Shown here piece after piece: positions 12,170 to 22,920 of a stretch of DNA of 64,000 nt. Each line of letters starts with the position of its first letter. The first letter of the stretch is position 1. The stretch covers positions 9,920,001 to 9,984,000 of the forward strand of contig NC_003283.11 in NCBI RefSeq assembly GCF_000002985.6, given 5' to 3'. The notes under the pieces are model-generated. The model ran no database searches. It saw nothing but the letters and a program-made list of their open reading frames with translations, and was not told the DNA's origin. Source of the DNA: Caenorhabditis elegans (lineage: Eukaryota > Nematoda > Chromadorea > Rhabditida > Rhabditidae). The position numbers and the translations under genes were made by a program.

Positions 12170-12941
12170 ATTGAAAATTGATCAAGAATGTGTACACTAA
12201 TTACTTATTTTATTTATTTTATTTCACGGTTAAATTAATTGTAAATACACTGCCTAAAATTGAATCGAAAATTCAATAGTAACATCTCCTGTGAAATGAA
12301 AGGATTTGAAGATGATACTTTTCCGAAATTTATGATATGTTATATAATGAAATTCGTGAATTTGCATATCCCAGAGAACGAGTCTGAAACAATATAGATG
12401 CCTGTATTGGAAAAAATTGCAATTTTTATTCGCAAAAATTATAAATCACAGAGCATTGCTGGTTCCTTGATTTTGATATTCAGTACTCGTTACCACACCT
12501 TGTGAATTGATAGCTTGACTGACGGAAATTCCGATTTTATTTGCAGTTCGGAAGAGAATTCGTTTTCGTAATGTAGGAATGCATAATACAATTGCCATTG
12601 GATCACAAAATGGGAATGCAGATAGAGCAATCACTTCTAGATAGTTGAAACCTCTGAAACTGATAAACTTTCGAATCTTAATTAATTCCAGAATCTACCT
12701 TCCCATATTTATTTTAAATACGGGACTATACCAGCTAAGCAAACATGGTGAAAAACTGACGCAAATCGGAATGACTGTTTGAACAATTAGTGATTTCAGA
12801 AGAGCTTTTTGTAGAGTTGCTGTATGAATTTTCATTTAATTTTTGCATGGTCTGAACAATAAAGTTGTTAGAGAGTATTGAAATTCAGTGTACATACCAA
12901 GTATCCCAAGATGAAAAAGAAGACAATTGAAATGGATGATA

Positions 12942-14029
12942 GTCTCAGACAACCCTATTTCCCATATAATTAGAAAAATAGGGTGAACTAACGCGCACCA
13001 GTTCGGCATGCTTTTTTTCTAATTCGACGCGCATTGTTTCTAATTCGACGAGCATCCCTTCTAATTAGATGCGCATTGTTTCTGATTCGACGCGCATAGC
13101 TTCTAATTCGACGTGCCTCCTTTCTAATTCGACGCGCATTATTTCTAATTAGATGTGCCTTTTTCGAAAATTTTTTTATTTTTTCCAATGAAAAATGAAA
13201 AATATAAGTGCCCCTTTTTCCCTCATCTGGCTCATTCCTGTCTCACTTTCGACAGGTAGTTGCCTGTTGAATCTTGACAAAGCCACCACAACCTATCCCA
13301 AGGCCATGAAGGGCTTTTCTGTTGCCATCCGGAGTCGAACCATCGAACTGTTTCTTCGAGATCTGAAGTACTACCTGCGCGCGTGCGTGTGATAGTTGAA
13401 ATGCGATTTAAATAGCTATCTCGCGAATATCTCAATAATTGTATGCAGTATGAGGACTTGTCTCATTTGAAAACAATCGAAAAAATTGTTTTGATAATAT
13501 TTTATAATCTTATAATTGATAATTGATATTAGAAAAATTGAAACAGTTTTTTCTGTGAACCTTACTCACAAATGTTTGTATTTAATCAGCAAATTCAGTG
13601 TTCTCTGAAGCATACTTAGGCATGGTTTGAGCTGAATAAACGTGAAGCATGCAGTGCATTCAAAATATTCTAACATTGATATAAGGCTGTCTTGGGGGAC
13701 CCTCTAGTTCCCCTTGACTGAGTATACTATATGAGGATGTCTCTCGATGTTAGAACTCATTTTTTATATTTTGACAATACCGCAAGTCTGTTCTCCATAA
13801 TCTTTCGATACTATTTCGAGCAACTGAGACCCTTCTCGAGCGCAATGTGTTTCTAATTATATGTGCCTCCTTTCTAATTAGAAGTGCCTCATTTCTAGAT
13901 GTGGTGTGCGTGTTTCTAATTAGATATGCATCCTTTCTGATTAGAAAAGCTTTTTCTAATTAGATGTGGTTAATTTCTTATTAGATGTGGCTAATTTCGA
14001 ATTAGATGAAAAATGGGGTTGTCTGAGAG
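12942..14029. mobile_element. TA-flanked non-autonomous DNA transposon inside an srj exon
   Basis: The ends are inverted copies of TCTCAGACAACCC (left from 12942; right reads GGGTTGTCTGAGA up to 14029). TA dinucleotides at 12940-12941 and 14030-14031 flank the element, as expected for a Tc1/mariner-type insertion. Taking out the element and one TA rejoins the host srj exon in frame (GVTI then SSISIVFFFILGYL, matching the sister gene), which fixes both boundaries. The interior has degenerate TCTAATTAGATGTGCC-like repeats near both ends and no transposase ORF. Confidence 0.8.
13019..13165. repeat. Tandem repeat of 21-bp units inside the transposon
   Basis: About seven units of roughly 21 bp, consensus CTAATTCGACGCGCATNNNTT, with CGACGCG/AGATGTG variation. 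Because 21 is a multiple of three, the minus strand reads as an ARRIRNN-type heptapeptide repeat; this is a by-product of the repeat, not a gene. Related, more diverged units recur at 13850-14005 near the other end. Confidence 0.8.
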
Positions 14030-14822
14030 TATTGTAACTCCTAATACAGCCACCCAAGATTTCAAGATGGACTCTATCGATGCTTCCTTAAATTGATACA
14101 TTTAGAGATTAAATTCTTAAATGTATAGAATATAGCGTCAAAATAGAGTTTTTTTGAAAATACTTAATAGTCCCACATGAACTGAATGCCGAAATTTTAA
14201 AATTTTAAACTTTTAATAAAATACAATTTTTGAATGGGCTTTTCACGAAACTTGGCCTACAGTATTCAATTACAAATTATCAAAGCATAATTAAGTTATA
14301 ACTCGACGAAAACAACAATTTTCTGGTCAACACATATATAAGTCTGCCAATTTTAAACGATGAGTCAACTTTTTATCAAAACTTGTTTGAACTGTAATTT
14401 GGCATTTGCCGAAACTATTTTTATACCAGTTTTTCTGAAGCATTATTTGAAGTACGTTTAATTTTTCCAAAAATAATAATGGCGATTTCCGATTCAATGA
14501 AATATATTTTTATTAATCTACACTGTTGATTGACTTTAAAAGTTGAATTTCTATTCCGAAAAAGATTTTGAAATTGAAAAGTAAGACTTTTTGACTGGAA
14601 AGAAAATTATCAATTTAACGTTTTACTATAATATTTGAACATTTTCAAATCTTTTAAAACAATTTCCCCATTACTCATTACTCAATCTTTAAAGCTTACA
14701 TTATACAACAATGCGATCATGTTTACATCGGTAGAAAGTAACATGTTATTGAAAATTCTGATTTTTCAGCGAAAAAACTGAAAATTCTGAAAAATTAGAT
14801 AAAGGTAGTCAATGAGCAACTT

Positions 14823-14901
14823 GTAACAATCTATTTTTCGTGTAACAATCTATTTTTCGTGTAACAATCTATTTTTCGTGTAACAATCTATTTTTCGTGT
14901 A
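14823..14901. repeat. Tandem repeat, about four 19-bp units
   Basis: Four near-perfect copies of GTAACAATCTATTTTTCGT in succession. They lie where exon 2 of the srj pseudogene should continue, so the expansion is part of what destroyed that exon. Confidence 0.9.
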
Positions 14902-15547
14902 AAAAATTTGCAAAAAAAATTTCCCGTGGTGGAGAGTTGAACTATGACTATGACGATATGACTGAGAAGAATTGCATAACTTCCACAGATCAATGAACAT
15001 CGGAAACCCAGAATGTTGAGATTAGAAATTGATGGTTCGAAAAATAAGCCATCAGCCAACAGTAACGATACGTATGGATATCCTAAAATAAATCGATATA
15101 TTGAATACCGAATTTATTAGATTTTTCTGTAAATATCAAATACACAAATAATGGGTTTACAGTGAAAGCTAAAACTGCAAAAAGTTTCGGGATGAAGTAA
15201 TGAATCCAGTTGATATACATTTAGGTAAAGTGAGAAATAATATTTTTTCTCAAACCCTTAAATAATAGTATATAATAATAATAAACTACACAAAGACTCT
15301 TGAGAATTGAAAAGAAAAAATAGATATGAAAACGTATTGAGCTAGTGTGGCCTACTGGGGGCTACATTGATAAAGTTCCCAATCAGATTTTTGATTTGTG
15401 GTACATTTAAGTTTACTACTAGAAAAAATACAATCTAATTAGATATAGAGAAGAATATAGAGAAGAGCAATTTCTTAGTTTATGTAACATTCAAAAATAT
15501 ATTATTGGCTAGGTGTTCGAAATATTTGAGGAAATGTTTTTTTACAA

Positions 15548-17535
15548 TTATGGAAGCTCAATTTGGACAGAGTTCTTTGCTGGTCTGATGTGATGAAGAA
15601 TACGATTTCTTAAAACAGGAAGACAAAGTATAATTGCCAATGGATCGCAGAATGGAAATGCAGCGAGAGCAATTACTTCGAGATAGTTTAATCCTCTGAA
15701 ATCAATACAATTTTACTTAGATCCGAAGATTATAAGGAGTACCTTCCCAAGTTTATATTGAAAATTGGACTGTACCAGCAGAGTACACATGGTGCATAAC
15801 TGACACAAATTGGTATGATTGTTTGAATAATTAGAGATTTTAGTAAAGCTTTCTGTAGCTTGGTGGTGCTTGCACTCATTCGAAATGAATTTTCGTTTAG
15901 CTTACGCATTGTCTAAAATGGTTTAACTTTATTTTAGAAGTTCAAGTATACTTACTAAAGTACCAAAAACGATATATAAACTTATCGATAACGTTGAAAT
16001 GACGGTTACCGCACAAAGTGTGAACCATGATCGTGATACAATTTTATGTGAGGCTTCCTAAATTTTATGAAGTTAGATGTTTTTCGAATAGTTATGTTGG
16101 TCATCAGATATTATAGTATCTCGATTTTATTGGAACAGTCAGGCTGATCATAAAAACTTTTTTTAAATAAGTTGGCAGGATCCAAAAAAACCAAAGATTC
16201 TATAAATTCAATGTAGACATTCGGCAACAACTTCTATTTGAATAATGTTTTGGCAATTTTTCAAAATTGTTAGGCCTGCGTTTTTTTTGGCTTGTTGCAC
16301 TTGCGGCCGATAGTCAAAATGAGAATCGAAATTATAACAAATGGCAGACTTACATTGTACAACAACGAGACCAAGTTGGTTGTTGTGCAATTTTCTCCAT
16401 AATCATGGAGAAAGTTTTCGCCAATGTAAGCTTTAACTTCCTCATCAGCAAATGCAAATCTAATACCAACCTTAAAAGTTAACCTGTGATCAGGAAATTA
16501 ACTAAGCATTCACTCACTCCGTACCAATATACAAAAAAGAATATAAACATCATGACCGTTCCGAGCATATAAAGTTTAAAATGTGCAGATATAAAAGCGT
16601 TTCGAACAACAAGATATCGGTAAAGGAAATGGCTTAAAAGAATTGCATAACTTCCAGAAATCATTCCACATCTTGCAATAAGCATATTTAGTCCAAGAGT
16701 TGATGATTCAAAGAAGTAGCCACCATTTATAAACATATAGAAACAATACCGATACGTGTGAACATCCTTAAAACTAGGGTTGTTATGAGGGACGTCCCAT
16801 CTCGTCTTCCTCGATTTTTGAGAGCCGACTACGGCGCCCCTTATCCAGAAACAGAGACCCCAAATGTGAATCTACCGTATTCTCTCTATTAGTATTGCAT
16901 TCTCTGATAGTCTTGCACCCCTCATTTTGCCTGGCCAGCAGTACATACTATGAGCAAACTTCAAAAAATTTGTCATTTTTTGAATAAATTAAACTTGAAA
17001 GTGTTCAAATAGCTGTTGAAATTTGTAGAAAAAAAGTAATTCTAATGGTTTGAGCGGAATCAAGTTAAGTGTTCAACAAAAATTGGTAACATTTCCAAAA
17101 TAATGGTGCTTTCGAAAATTAGTCTTGCAACTCTACGGACCAATTGAAAATTAGTCTTGTATGCAAGACTAATAGAGGATATACGGTAAATAATATGAGG
17201 ACGTACAATCGATTCTCGATATCAGAATTTATTTTTAAATTGCGAGTGCTCCAGTATAAAAACCAGGGGGACGAGGGGGGTGTCCCCCAATACAGTCCTA
17301 TTTGAAACGAATTGAATTTTATTTTTGTTTAAATAAATAAACTTACAACTGGAACAAAAACAGTGAAACATGAATAGCAAACATTAAAGGTGGCAAAGAA
17401 AAGTAGAAGAAATCGATAGTTACCATATCTGTTAGATTTTTCCGTAAAAATCAAGTATAAAAATATAGGGTTCACCAAATACGAAAAAGAAGCGAAAACT
17501 TTTGGAATATAGTACAGAGCCCAGTTGATGTACAT
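15548..17535 (-). CDS. srj-family serpentine chemoreceptor, intact, 324 aa
   Basis: Exons in transcript order are 17535-17347, 16766-16518, 16470-16354, 16057-15956, 15912-15743 and 15695-15548. All phases fit and there is no stop. Family hallmarks: N-terminus MYINWALYYIPKVFASFSYL, FTEKSNRYGNYRFLLLFFATF (TM1-2), SGSYAILLSHFLYRYLVVRN (TM3 end), PICVSYAPCVLCWYSP (TM6 region) and NYLEVIALAAFPFCDPLAII (TM7), about seven hydrophobic segments in all. The product is a putative G-protein-coupled odorant receptor in sensory cilia; the ligand is unknown. It is the only complete copy of the local cluster. The 580-bp first intron carries a palindromic repeat (16875-17186). I favour srj over other STR families from the N-terminal block. 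Confidence 0.85.
16875..17186. mobile_element. Palindromic TA-flanked repeat, copy 1
   Basis: The termini are inverted (left CCGTATTCTCTCTATTAGT; right ACTAATAGAGGATATACGG), with TA on both sides. The interior has TAGTCTTGCA motifs. It lies in intron 1 of the intact srj gene. A related element is at 53568-53941. It is a MITE-like element with no ORF. Confidence 0.7.
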
Positions 17536-18372
17536 TTTATCAGTAACGAACAATTTAGAAAAAAAAACTAAAACTGTGATACTTGAATAGAATACCTAAA
17601 TAACAGTTTGTAACCGTAGACTCTACATAATTTCCGTTTTATGTTATATTATTTCCGGTTATGTCTAGTAAAGTTTTTACCTATCAGCTTCTAGAAATGT
17701 TCATTCTTTTGTTTATTTGACAAAACTATAGTGTTTTAGTTTTAAACACATAACAACTCATTGAATTCCACGAATAATAACTTTTTTTACATCAGAACAC
17801 AATTTATTCAACAGTAGCAGACAAGCTGCTACGATTTTGAGTTGAAAATAAAATCCGTTTCCGAAATGGTGGAAGGCAAAGAACAATAGCAACTGGATCA
17901 CAAAATGGGAATGCTGAGAAAGCAATTACTTCAAGATAGTTTAATCCTCTAAAATTTTAATTATTTTTAATGAACTCGTAAAATAATGAATTACCTTCCC
18001 AAATCAATGTTAAACACTGGACTATACCAGCACAGTAGACAAGGCGAAAAACTGACGCAAATTGGAATTAAAGTCTGAACAGTCAGTGATTTTAGAAGAT
18101 CTCTCTGTAGATTTGCTGTATTTTTGCTTATTCGTATATGATTCTCATTGATCTTTTGGAAAGTCTGAAAATAATATCAATTGAAAAATAATTGGTTAGA
18201 ATACATACCAAATATCTAATTATAATGTACAAAGCTATTGAAACTGTGGAAATTGTTGTGGCCCCCAATAGAATAATCCATGATCTTGTTATTACTTCTT
18301 GTGATATTTCCTAGAAAAACAAAAATATATTCATATACTTTGGAAATTCAATCTAATCTATTTTTAATTTCA

Positions 18373-18442
18373 AATAAATAATATTATGCAGTTTACATTA
18401 TAAATCATTCCAAACATAATGACATTGATTGTATTCTCTCCA
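18373..18442. repeat. RTE target-site duplication, left copy (70 bp)
   Basis: Matches 20221-20290 at 69 of 70 positions by eye; the one difference lies in AACATAATGAC versus AACATATTGAC. It contains the 3' end of srj exon 2 and its GT donor. Long, variable target duplications are typical of RTE-clade LINEs. Confidence 0.9.
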
Positions 18443-20220
18443 GAATCTATTCGATATAAGTCAGTTATCCCATGCCTCAAATCAACCTATACTGGTGAAA
18501 GAATCACTTCCAGGGTGAAAATGGAGCAGGAGATTGAGAAGTTCTACACGGAGCTCTTCAAAAGCGCTGTGAGCAACTCTCAAGCATCTTCAATACCCGC
18601 CACGGCAACTCCACCGCCGTTTCTCCCGGAAGAAATTCGTCATGTTCTCCGTTCCTTCCCGAATGGTAAAGCTGCAGGCCAAGACAAAATCAGTGCAGAT
18701 TTCTTGAAATCTTGCCACGATAACGTCATTGACCTGATAACGGATCGATTCAACAGGTACCTCCACAGCAGAAATGTACCGAAACCCTGGAAAACCCCCA
18801 AAACCACTCTCATCTTCAAGAAAGGTGACCGTGAGAATTTGGAAAACTATAGGCCCATCTGCCTACTACCCGTACTCTACAAAGTATTCACTAAGTGTCT
18901 GCTGAATAGAATGCGAAGATCCCTTGATGAGGCTCAACCTGTCGAGCAGGCCGGATTCCGACGATCTTTCTCTACGATCGATCACATCCACTCGCTCCAA
19001 AGACTTCTTGAAGTCGGCAGAGAATACCAGATCCCACTGACACTTGTCTTCATATATTTCAAGAAGGCATTTGACAGTGTTGAACACCAGGCAATCTGGA
19101 AAAGTCTCGACGAGCAAGGTGCAGATGGAGCCTATATTGATCTACTGAAAGAGTGTTATAAAAATTGTACCACAAATTTTGCCCCATTCCACAGGCCAGT
19201 CACAGTACCAGTGACCAAAGGAGTTCGACAAGGAGATCCCATCTCTCCGAATCTCTTCTCCGCTTGCCTCGAACACGTTTTCCGAAAGCTTTCCTGGATT
19301 GAATTGAAAGGAGAAGCTGAGGATTACGATACGATCCCTGGAATGAGAGTGAATGGCAGAAATCTAACGAACCTTAGATTTGCTGACGATATTGTGCTCA
19401 TCGCCAATCATCCGAATACTGCAAGCAAAATGCTCCAAGAACTCGTACAAAAATGCTCTGAAGTAGGTCTCGAGATCAATACTGGGAAGACGAAAGTCTT
19501 GCGAAACCGATTCGCTGACCCCAGTAAAGTCTACTTCGGTAGCCCTTCCCCCACCACCCAGCTCGACGACGTCGACGAGTACATCTACCTCGGTCGTCAA
19601 ATCAACGCCCAAAACAACTTGATGCCGGAAATCCACCGAAGACGTCGAGCAGCCTGGGCTGCATTCAATGGAATCAAGAACACCACCGACTCCATCACCG
19701 ACAAGAAGATTCGTGCGAATCTATTCGATTCAATCGTCCTTCCCGCTCTCACCTACGGTTCAGAAGCCTGGACATTCACCAAAGCTCTATCCGAACGAGT
19801 ACGAATCACACATGCCTCCCTAGAAAGACGGCTTGTTGGGATAACACTCACCCAACAACGAGAGCGAGATCTCCATCGAGAAGACATTCGTACGTTGTCT
19901 CTAGTCAGGGATCCGCTCAATTTCGTGAAAAAGAGGAAGCTAGGATGGGCTGGACACGTTGCGAGAAGGAAAGACGGAAGATGGACCACGTTGATGACAG
20001 AATGGCGCCCATATGGATGGAAAAGGCCTGTTGGAAGGCCGCCGATGCGATGGACTGATTCGCTGCGAAAGGAGATCACCACTCGTGACGCAGACGGAGA
20101 AGTCATCACCCCCTGGTCCACTATAGCCAAGGACCGAAAACAATGGCTTGCTGTGATCCGCAGGAATACCACGAATTCCTGAAGAACGGATCGTCTAAGT
20201 ATCTAAGTAAGTAAGTAAGT
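18443..20220 (+). mobile_element. 5'-truncated RTE-clade LINE (RTE-1-like), reverse transcriptase fragment
   Basis: The open frame runs to a stop at 20182 and holds the C-terminal part of an RTE ORF. RT blocks in order: TLIFKKGDRENLENYRPICL, a motif-A region LVFIYFKKAFDSVEH, VRQGDPISPNLFSACLE, FADDIVLIA (motif C), and a conserved C-terminal region (RKLGWAGHVARRKDGRW). The endonuclease domain and 5' part are missing. Motif A has Tyr where the first catalytic Asp is expected, one base from an Asp codon, so the enzyme would be dead. The 3' end is short (38 nt after the stop) and finishes in an (AAGT)n-like tail (CTAAGTAAGTAAGTAAGT), as in RTE-1. The ORF is otherwise undamaged, which implies a fairly recent insertion. 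Confidence 0.9.
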
Positions 20221-20290
20221 AATAAATAATATTATGCAGTTTACATTATAAATCATTCCAAACATATTGACATTGATTGTATTCTCTCCA
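20221..20290. repeat. RTE target-site duplication, right copy (70 bp)
   Basis: Partner of 18373-18442; starts immediately after the AAGT tail of the LINE. In the srj reading direction this copy provides the functional end of exon 2 and the first GT donor (exon end at 20245). Confidence 0.9.
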
Positions 20291-21060
20291 TAAACTTCAA
20301 AAAAGTTTCCTTGTAAACAAAATTTCATTTCCGGATTCACCCACGCACATGTTTGTGATAAATGAAAACTGTTTTTAAAATGAAGTTTCACGAGTTTTGT
20401 TACCAATTTCCAGAATGTGAAATAAAATAAAAACAGAAGAATGGTCAATAGGAAATATTTTTTAAAATTTTTTGTAACAAAACTGTTTCGAATGACAAGA
20501 TATCGATAAATGAAATGACTTAAAAGTACTGCATAACATTCAGAAATCATGCCAACTCTTGAACCAATCATATCAATTCCAAGAGTAGATGATTCGTAAA
20601 ACCATCCATCACTTATGAATATAGTGAAAGAGTATTGATATGTGTGAATGTCCTACAAAATATTATTTAAGTTAAGAATATTTAAATTACCTACTCACCA
20701 CTGGTACAACTACGGTAAATACTGAGTAACAAATGTCTAATGTTGCAAAATATAGCAAAAGGTAACGATAATTGCCAAATTTGTTTTTTTTCTGTGAATA
20801 TCAAGAAAACAAATATTGGATTTACAATGAAAGCAAGAAATGCAAAACATTTCGGAATGTAATGATGAGCCCAGTTAATATACATTACAGAGATAAACTG
20901 TCAGGTAAGTAAGAATAAAAGAACTCGCTTCTTTTTATATGCTCTCAGTATTTTCCTTAAAGGTTTCAATTTAGTATAGCATCCGGTTTTGTTATTGCAG
21001 TAATCCACAAACAGAAAACGATTTTATTCAAACGTAACTTAATTGGCCCCGTGGGTCCTA

Positions 21061-21415
21061 TTAGGGGTGTCAATAAGTTCCGGTTCAAAATTCATAATTT
21101 TTTTCGTGGCAAATCAATTTTTCTGAAAATGTGGGAATTTATGTTATCAAACATGGTTTTTCATTTGACAATACATTAAAACACCCCATGTATCCTAGCT
21201 CGGAGTCACTTTTTTCAGGCATCTGCCCGATCTCGCTTCTTTTTTTTTTTTTGAGACTAATGTGTGTATTTTGATAAATTAAGTATACAATGTAAGAATA
21301 GAATAAATATTTAAAAAAATATTCGTTCAAAAAAAAAATTTTTTTCGAAGATCAAAAAAATACAAGCCACGGAAAAAGTTACGAGTTTTGACCCGGAACT
21401 TATTGACACCCCTAA
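21061..21415. mobile_element. TA-flanked inverted-repeat element (355 bp)
   Basis: The left end TTAGGGGTGTCAATAAGTTC is the inverse of the right end, which reads GAACTTATTGACACCCCTAA. The arms match over about 30 bp. TA dinucleotides flank it at 21059-21060 and 21416-21417. The interior is A/T-rich with T- and A-runs and no convincing ORF. It lies between the two srj pseudogenes. Confidence 0.75.
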
Positions 21416-21446
21416 TATGTTCTGTTAAATTTGTATCTATGTATGT

Positions 21447-21461
21447 GGGGGGGGGGGGGGG
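21447..21461 (+). repeat. G15 homopolymer tract
   Basis: Fifteen consecutive G residues on the + strand in intergenic sequence between srj pseudogenes. Worm G-tracts of this kind can form quadruplexes and are known to be unstable without the DOG-1/FANCJ helicase. Confidence 0.9.
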
Positions 21462-21690
21462 TTTATTTCCTGCGAAGGGAAGGAATTTTCTGAAGATACA
21501 TAATTCATTGTTGTCTTCTGAACATCCCAGATCTTGTAAAAGTTGAAACTCATAAATCCCCAACGGAGCCTGGAACTGACTAGACTTGTTATAAAATTAA
21601 TTGCTTGGATGAACGTATCCATTTTTAAGTTTGAAATTTCAAGAAAAGATTAACAATGGAATCATTGATTAAGTTTTCGTCAGTTAAAAA

Positions 21691-22920
21691 TCAATTGAGA
21701 GCACAATTTTTAGTAATATTTGTCTTTGATTTTTTGAAGAGAACACGTTTCCGGAGTGGAGGAAGACAGAGAATAATGGCCAATGGATCAAAAAATGGAA
21801 ATGCTGAAAGTGCCAATACTTCAAGATAGTTAAATCCTCTGTAATATTTAAATTATAGCCAAATGAATCCGGATATCTTGATTTACCTTCCAAGATTAAT
21901 GTTGAAAATTGGACTGAACCAACAAAGAATACATGGGGAAAAAATGACAAAAATCGGTATAATTGTCTGGACAATTAAAGCTTTAAGAAGAGCTTTTTGA
22001 ATGGTTGTTGTGGTTTTACTCATATGTAACGTGTTTTCGGTCAGTTTGCTCATTGTCTAAATAATCAGAATTGAATTAAATTACTTCAGGATTTAACTAA
22101 CCAAAAAGCCGAAGATTGCATATAAATCAATAGAAAATAATGAAATTCCTGCAACTGCTATCCAAGATCTTATGATAACGTCGTCTGATGCTTCCTAGAA
22201 ACAAGATAATTGGTTCAATCTGTTGTGGTATGAAGCAGGGGTGTGCGGCAAATCTCAAAATTTGCCGAGCTCGGCAAATTCGGCAAATTCGGCAAATTTG
22301 CCGTGCTTAACAAACTCGGAAAAATTATATATTTTTTGATATTTTTTGGAGCATCAAAACTACTGAATTCTTAACACACCTCTGGTTTCTGAACAAGTTA
22401 GGTGTAGTGTGTCTGCTTAAACATCAAAATAACTCAATTTGTTGTCATTTTACTAAATTTTTGGCGAAAAAATCAACAGTTTTAGTCAAAATTGTACTGT
22501 CAAATTTTTGACGTGTGCGGCAAATTTCGAAATTTGCCGAGCTCGGCAAATTCGGCAAATCTACTTTTTTGAAATTTGCCGTGCTCGGCAAATTCGGCAA
22601 ATTCGGCAAATTTGCCGCACACCCCTGGTGTGTATGTCCTGGAAGTTTTGACGATTTTCAGTTTTTGGGAAAATTGATCTTAGAAAGAACTATGAAGAGC
22701 AAAGGAAGAAGTTGTGAAAAAAAGACATTACTATTGGTACGACTATGGTCACAATGGAGTAGAATATGTTGAATAGTGCAAAAAATAGCAGAAGATATCG
22801 ATAATGGCCAAACTTGTTTGATTTTTCCGTAAACAGCAAATACACAAAAATTGGATTTATTATAAATGCAAAGGAAGCAAAGATTTTTGGAATATAGTGA
22901 TGAGCCCAGTTTATGTACAT
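21691..22920 (-). pseudogene. srj chemoreceptor remnant lacking exon 2
   Basis: Exon 1 (22920-22732) is intact (MYINWAHHYIPKIFASFAFI). The next recognisable exon is the third (22194-22102, shortened by about 9 nt in frame), followed by 22056-21887 and 21838-21691; these are open and in phase. The roughly 410-nt exon 2, which carries helices 3-5, is absent. The 537 bp between exons 1 and 3 are mostly a palindromic repeat (22236-22627). The CDP motif of TM7 reads FDP here. The product would lack about three membrane helices. Confidence 0.75.
22236..22627. mobile_element. Palindromic 'CGGCAAATTTGCCG' element, copy 1
   Basis: The ends are inverted: CAGGGGTGTGCGGCAAAT on the left and ATTTGCCGCACACCCCTG on the right. 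Nested repeats of CTCGGCAAATTCGGCAAATT lie inside both ends, with a unique AT-rich centre. A shorter relative is at 58171-58324. No coding capacity. Confidence 0.8.

Larger units (their letters stand above)
12446..15220 (-). pseudogene. srj chemoreceptor pseudogene with an inserted transposon
   Basis: Minus-strand order: exon 1 from 15220 (MYINWIHYFIPKLFAVLAF) loses its second membrane helix and stops after NKFGIQYIDLF. Exon 2 (from about 15098) has a deletion after the DIHTYRYC-like start, and its later half is replaced by a 19-bp tandem repeat. Exon 3 (about 14090 to 12898) is split by a 1.09-kb element. Exon 4 (12853-12699) is frameshifted near 12815. Exon 5 (12653-12446) is intact and ends in a normal srj C-terminus (NYLEVIALSAFPFCDP). 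The family is the 7TM srj group of the STR superfamily, putative odorant receptors on sensory cilia. This copy cannot encode a receptor. Confidence 0.8.
17804..20885 (-). pseudogene. srj chemoreceptor pseudogene: frameshift in exon 1, LINE in an intron
   Basis: Exons in transcript order are 20885-20699, 20652-20245, 18310-18209, 18164-17995 and 17948-17804. All but the first are open and in phase. Exon 1 is 187 nt, against 189 in the sister genes. After FTEK an A8 run (20784-20791) shifts the frame; seven A's would give a frame continuing as NKFGNYRYLLLYFATLDICY. Exon 2 keeps the SECYAVLLSHFIYRYLVIRN block. A 1.78-kb RTE fragment lies between exons 2 and 3, antisense to the gene. Its 70-bp target duplication copies the exon 2 end and splice donor (GTAAAC), so the LINE need not disrupt the message. 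The only clear coding lesion is the single-base shift. Confidence 0.8.

Noticed and set aside
12988-13188. ORF with ARRIRNN heptad repeats (minus strand)
   Set aside because: It is the translation of the 21-bp tandem repeat inside the TA-flanked transposon; no start context, splice or domain.
19753-20172. Long minus-strand ORFs opposite the LINE
   Set aside because: They mirror the reverse transcriptase frame, which has clear RT motifs on the + strand.
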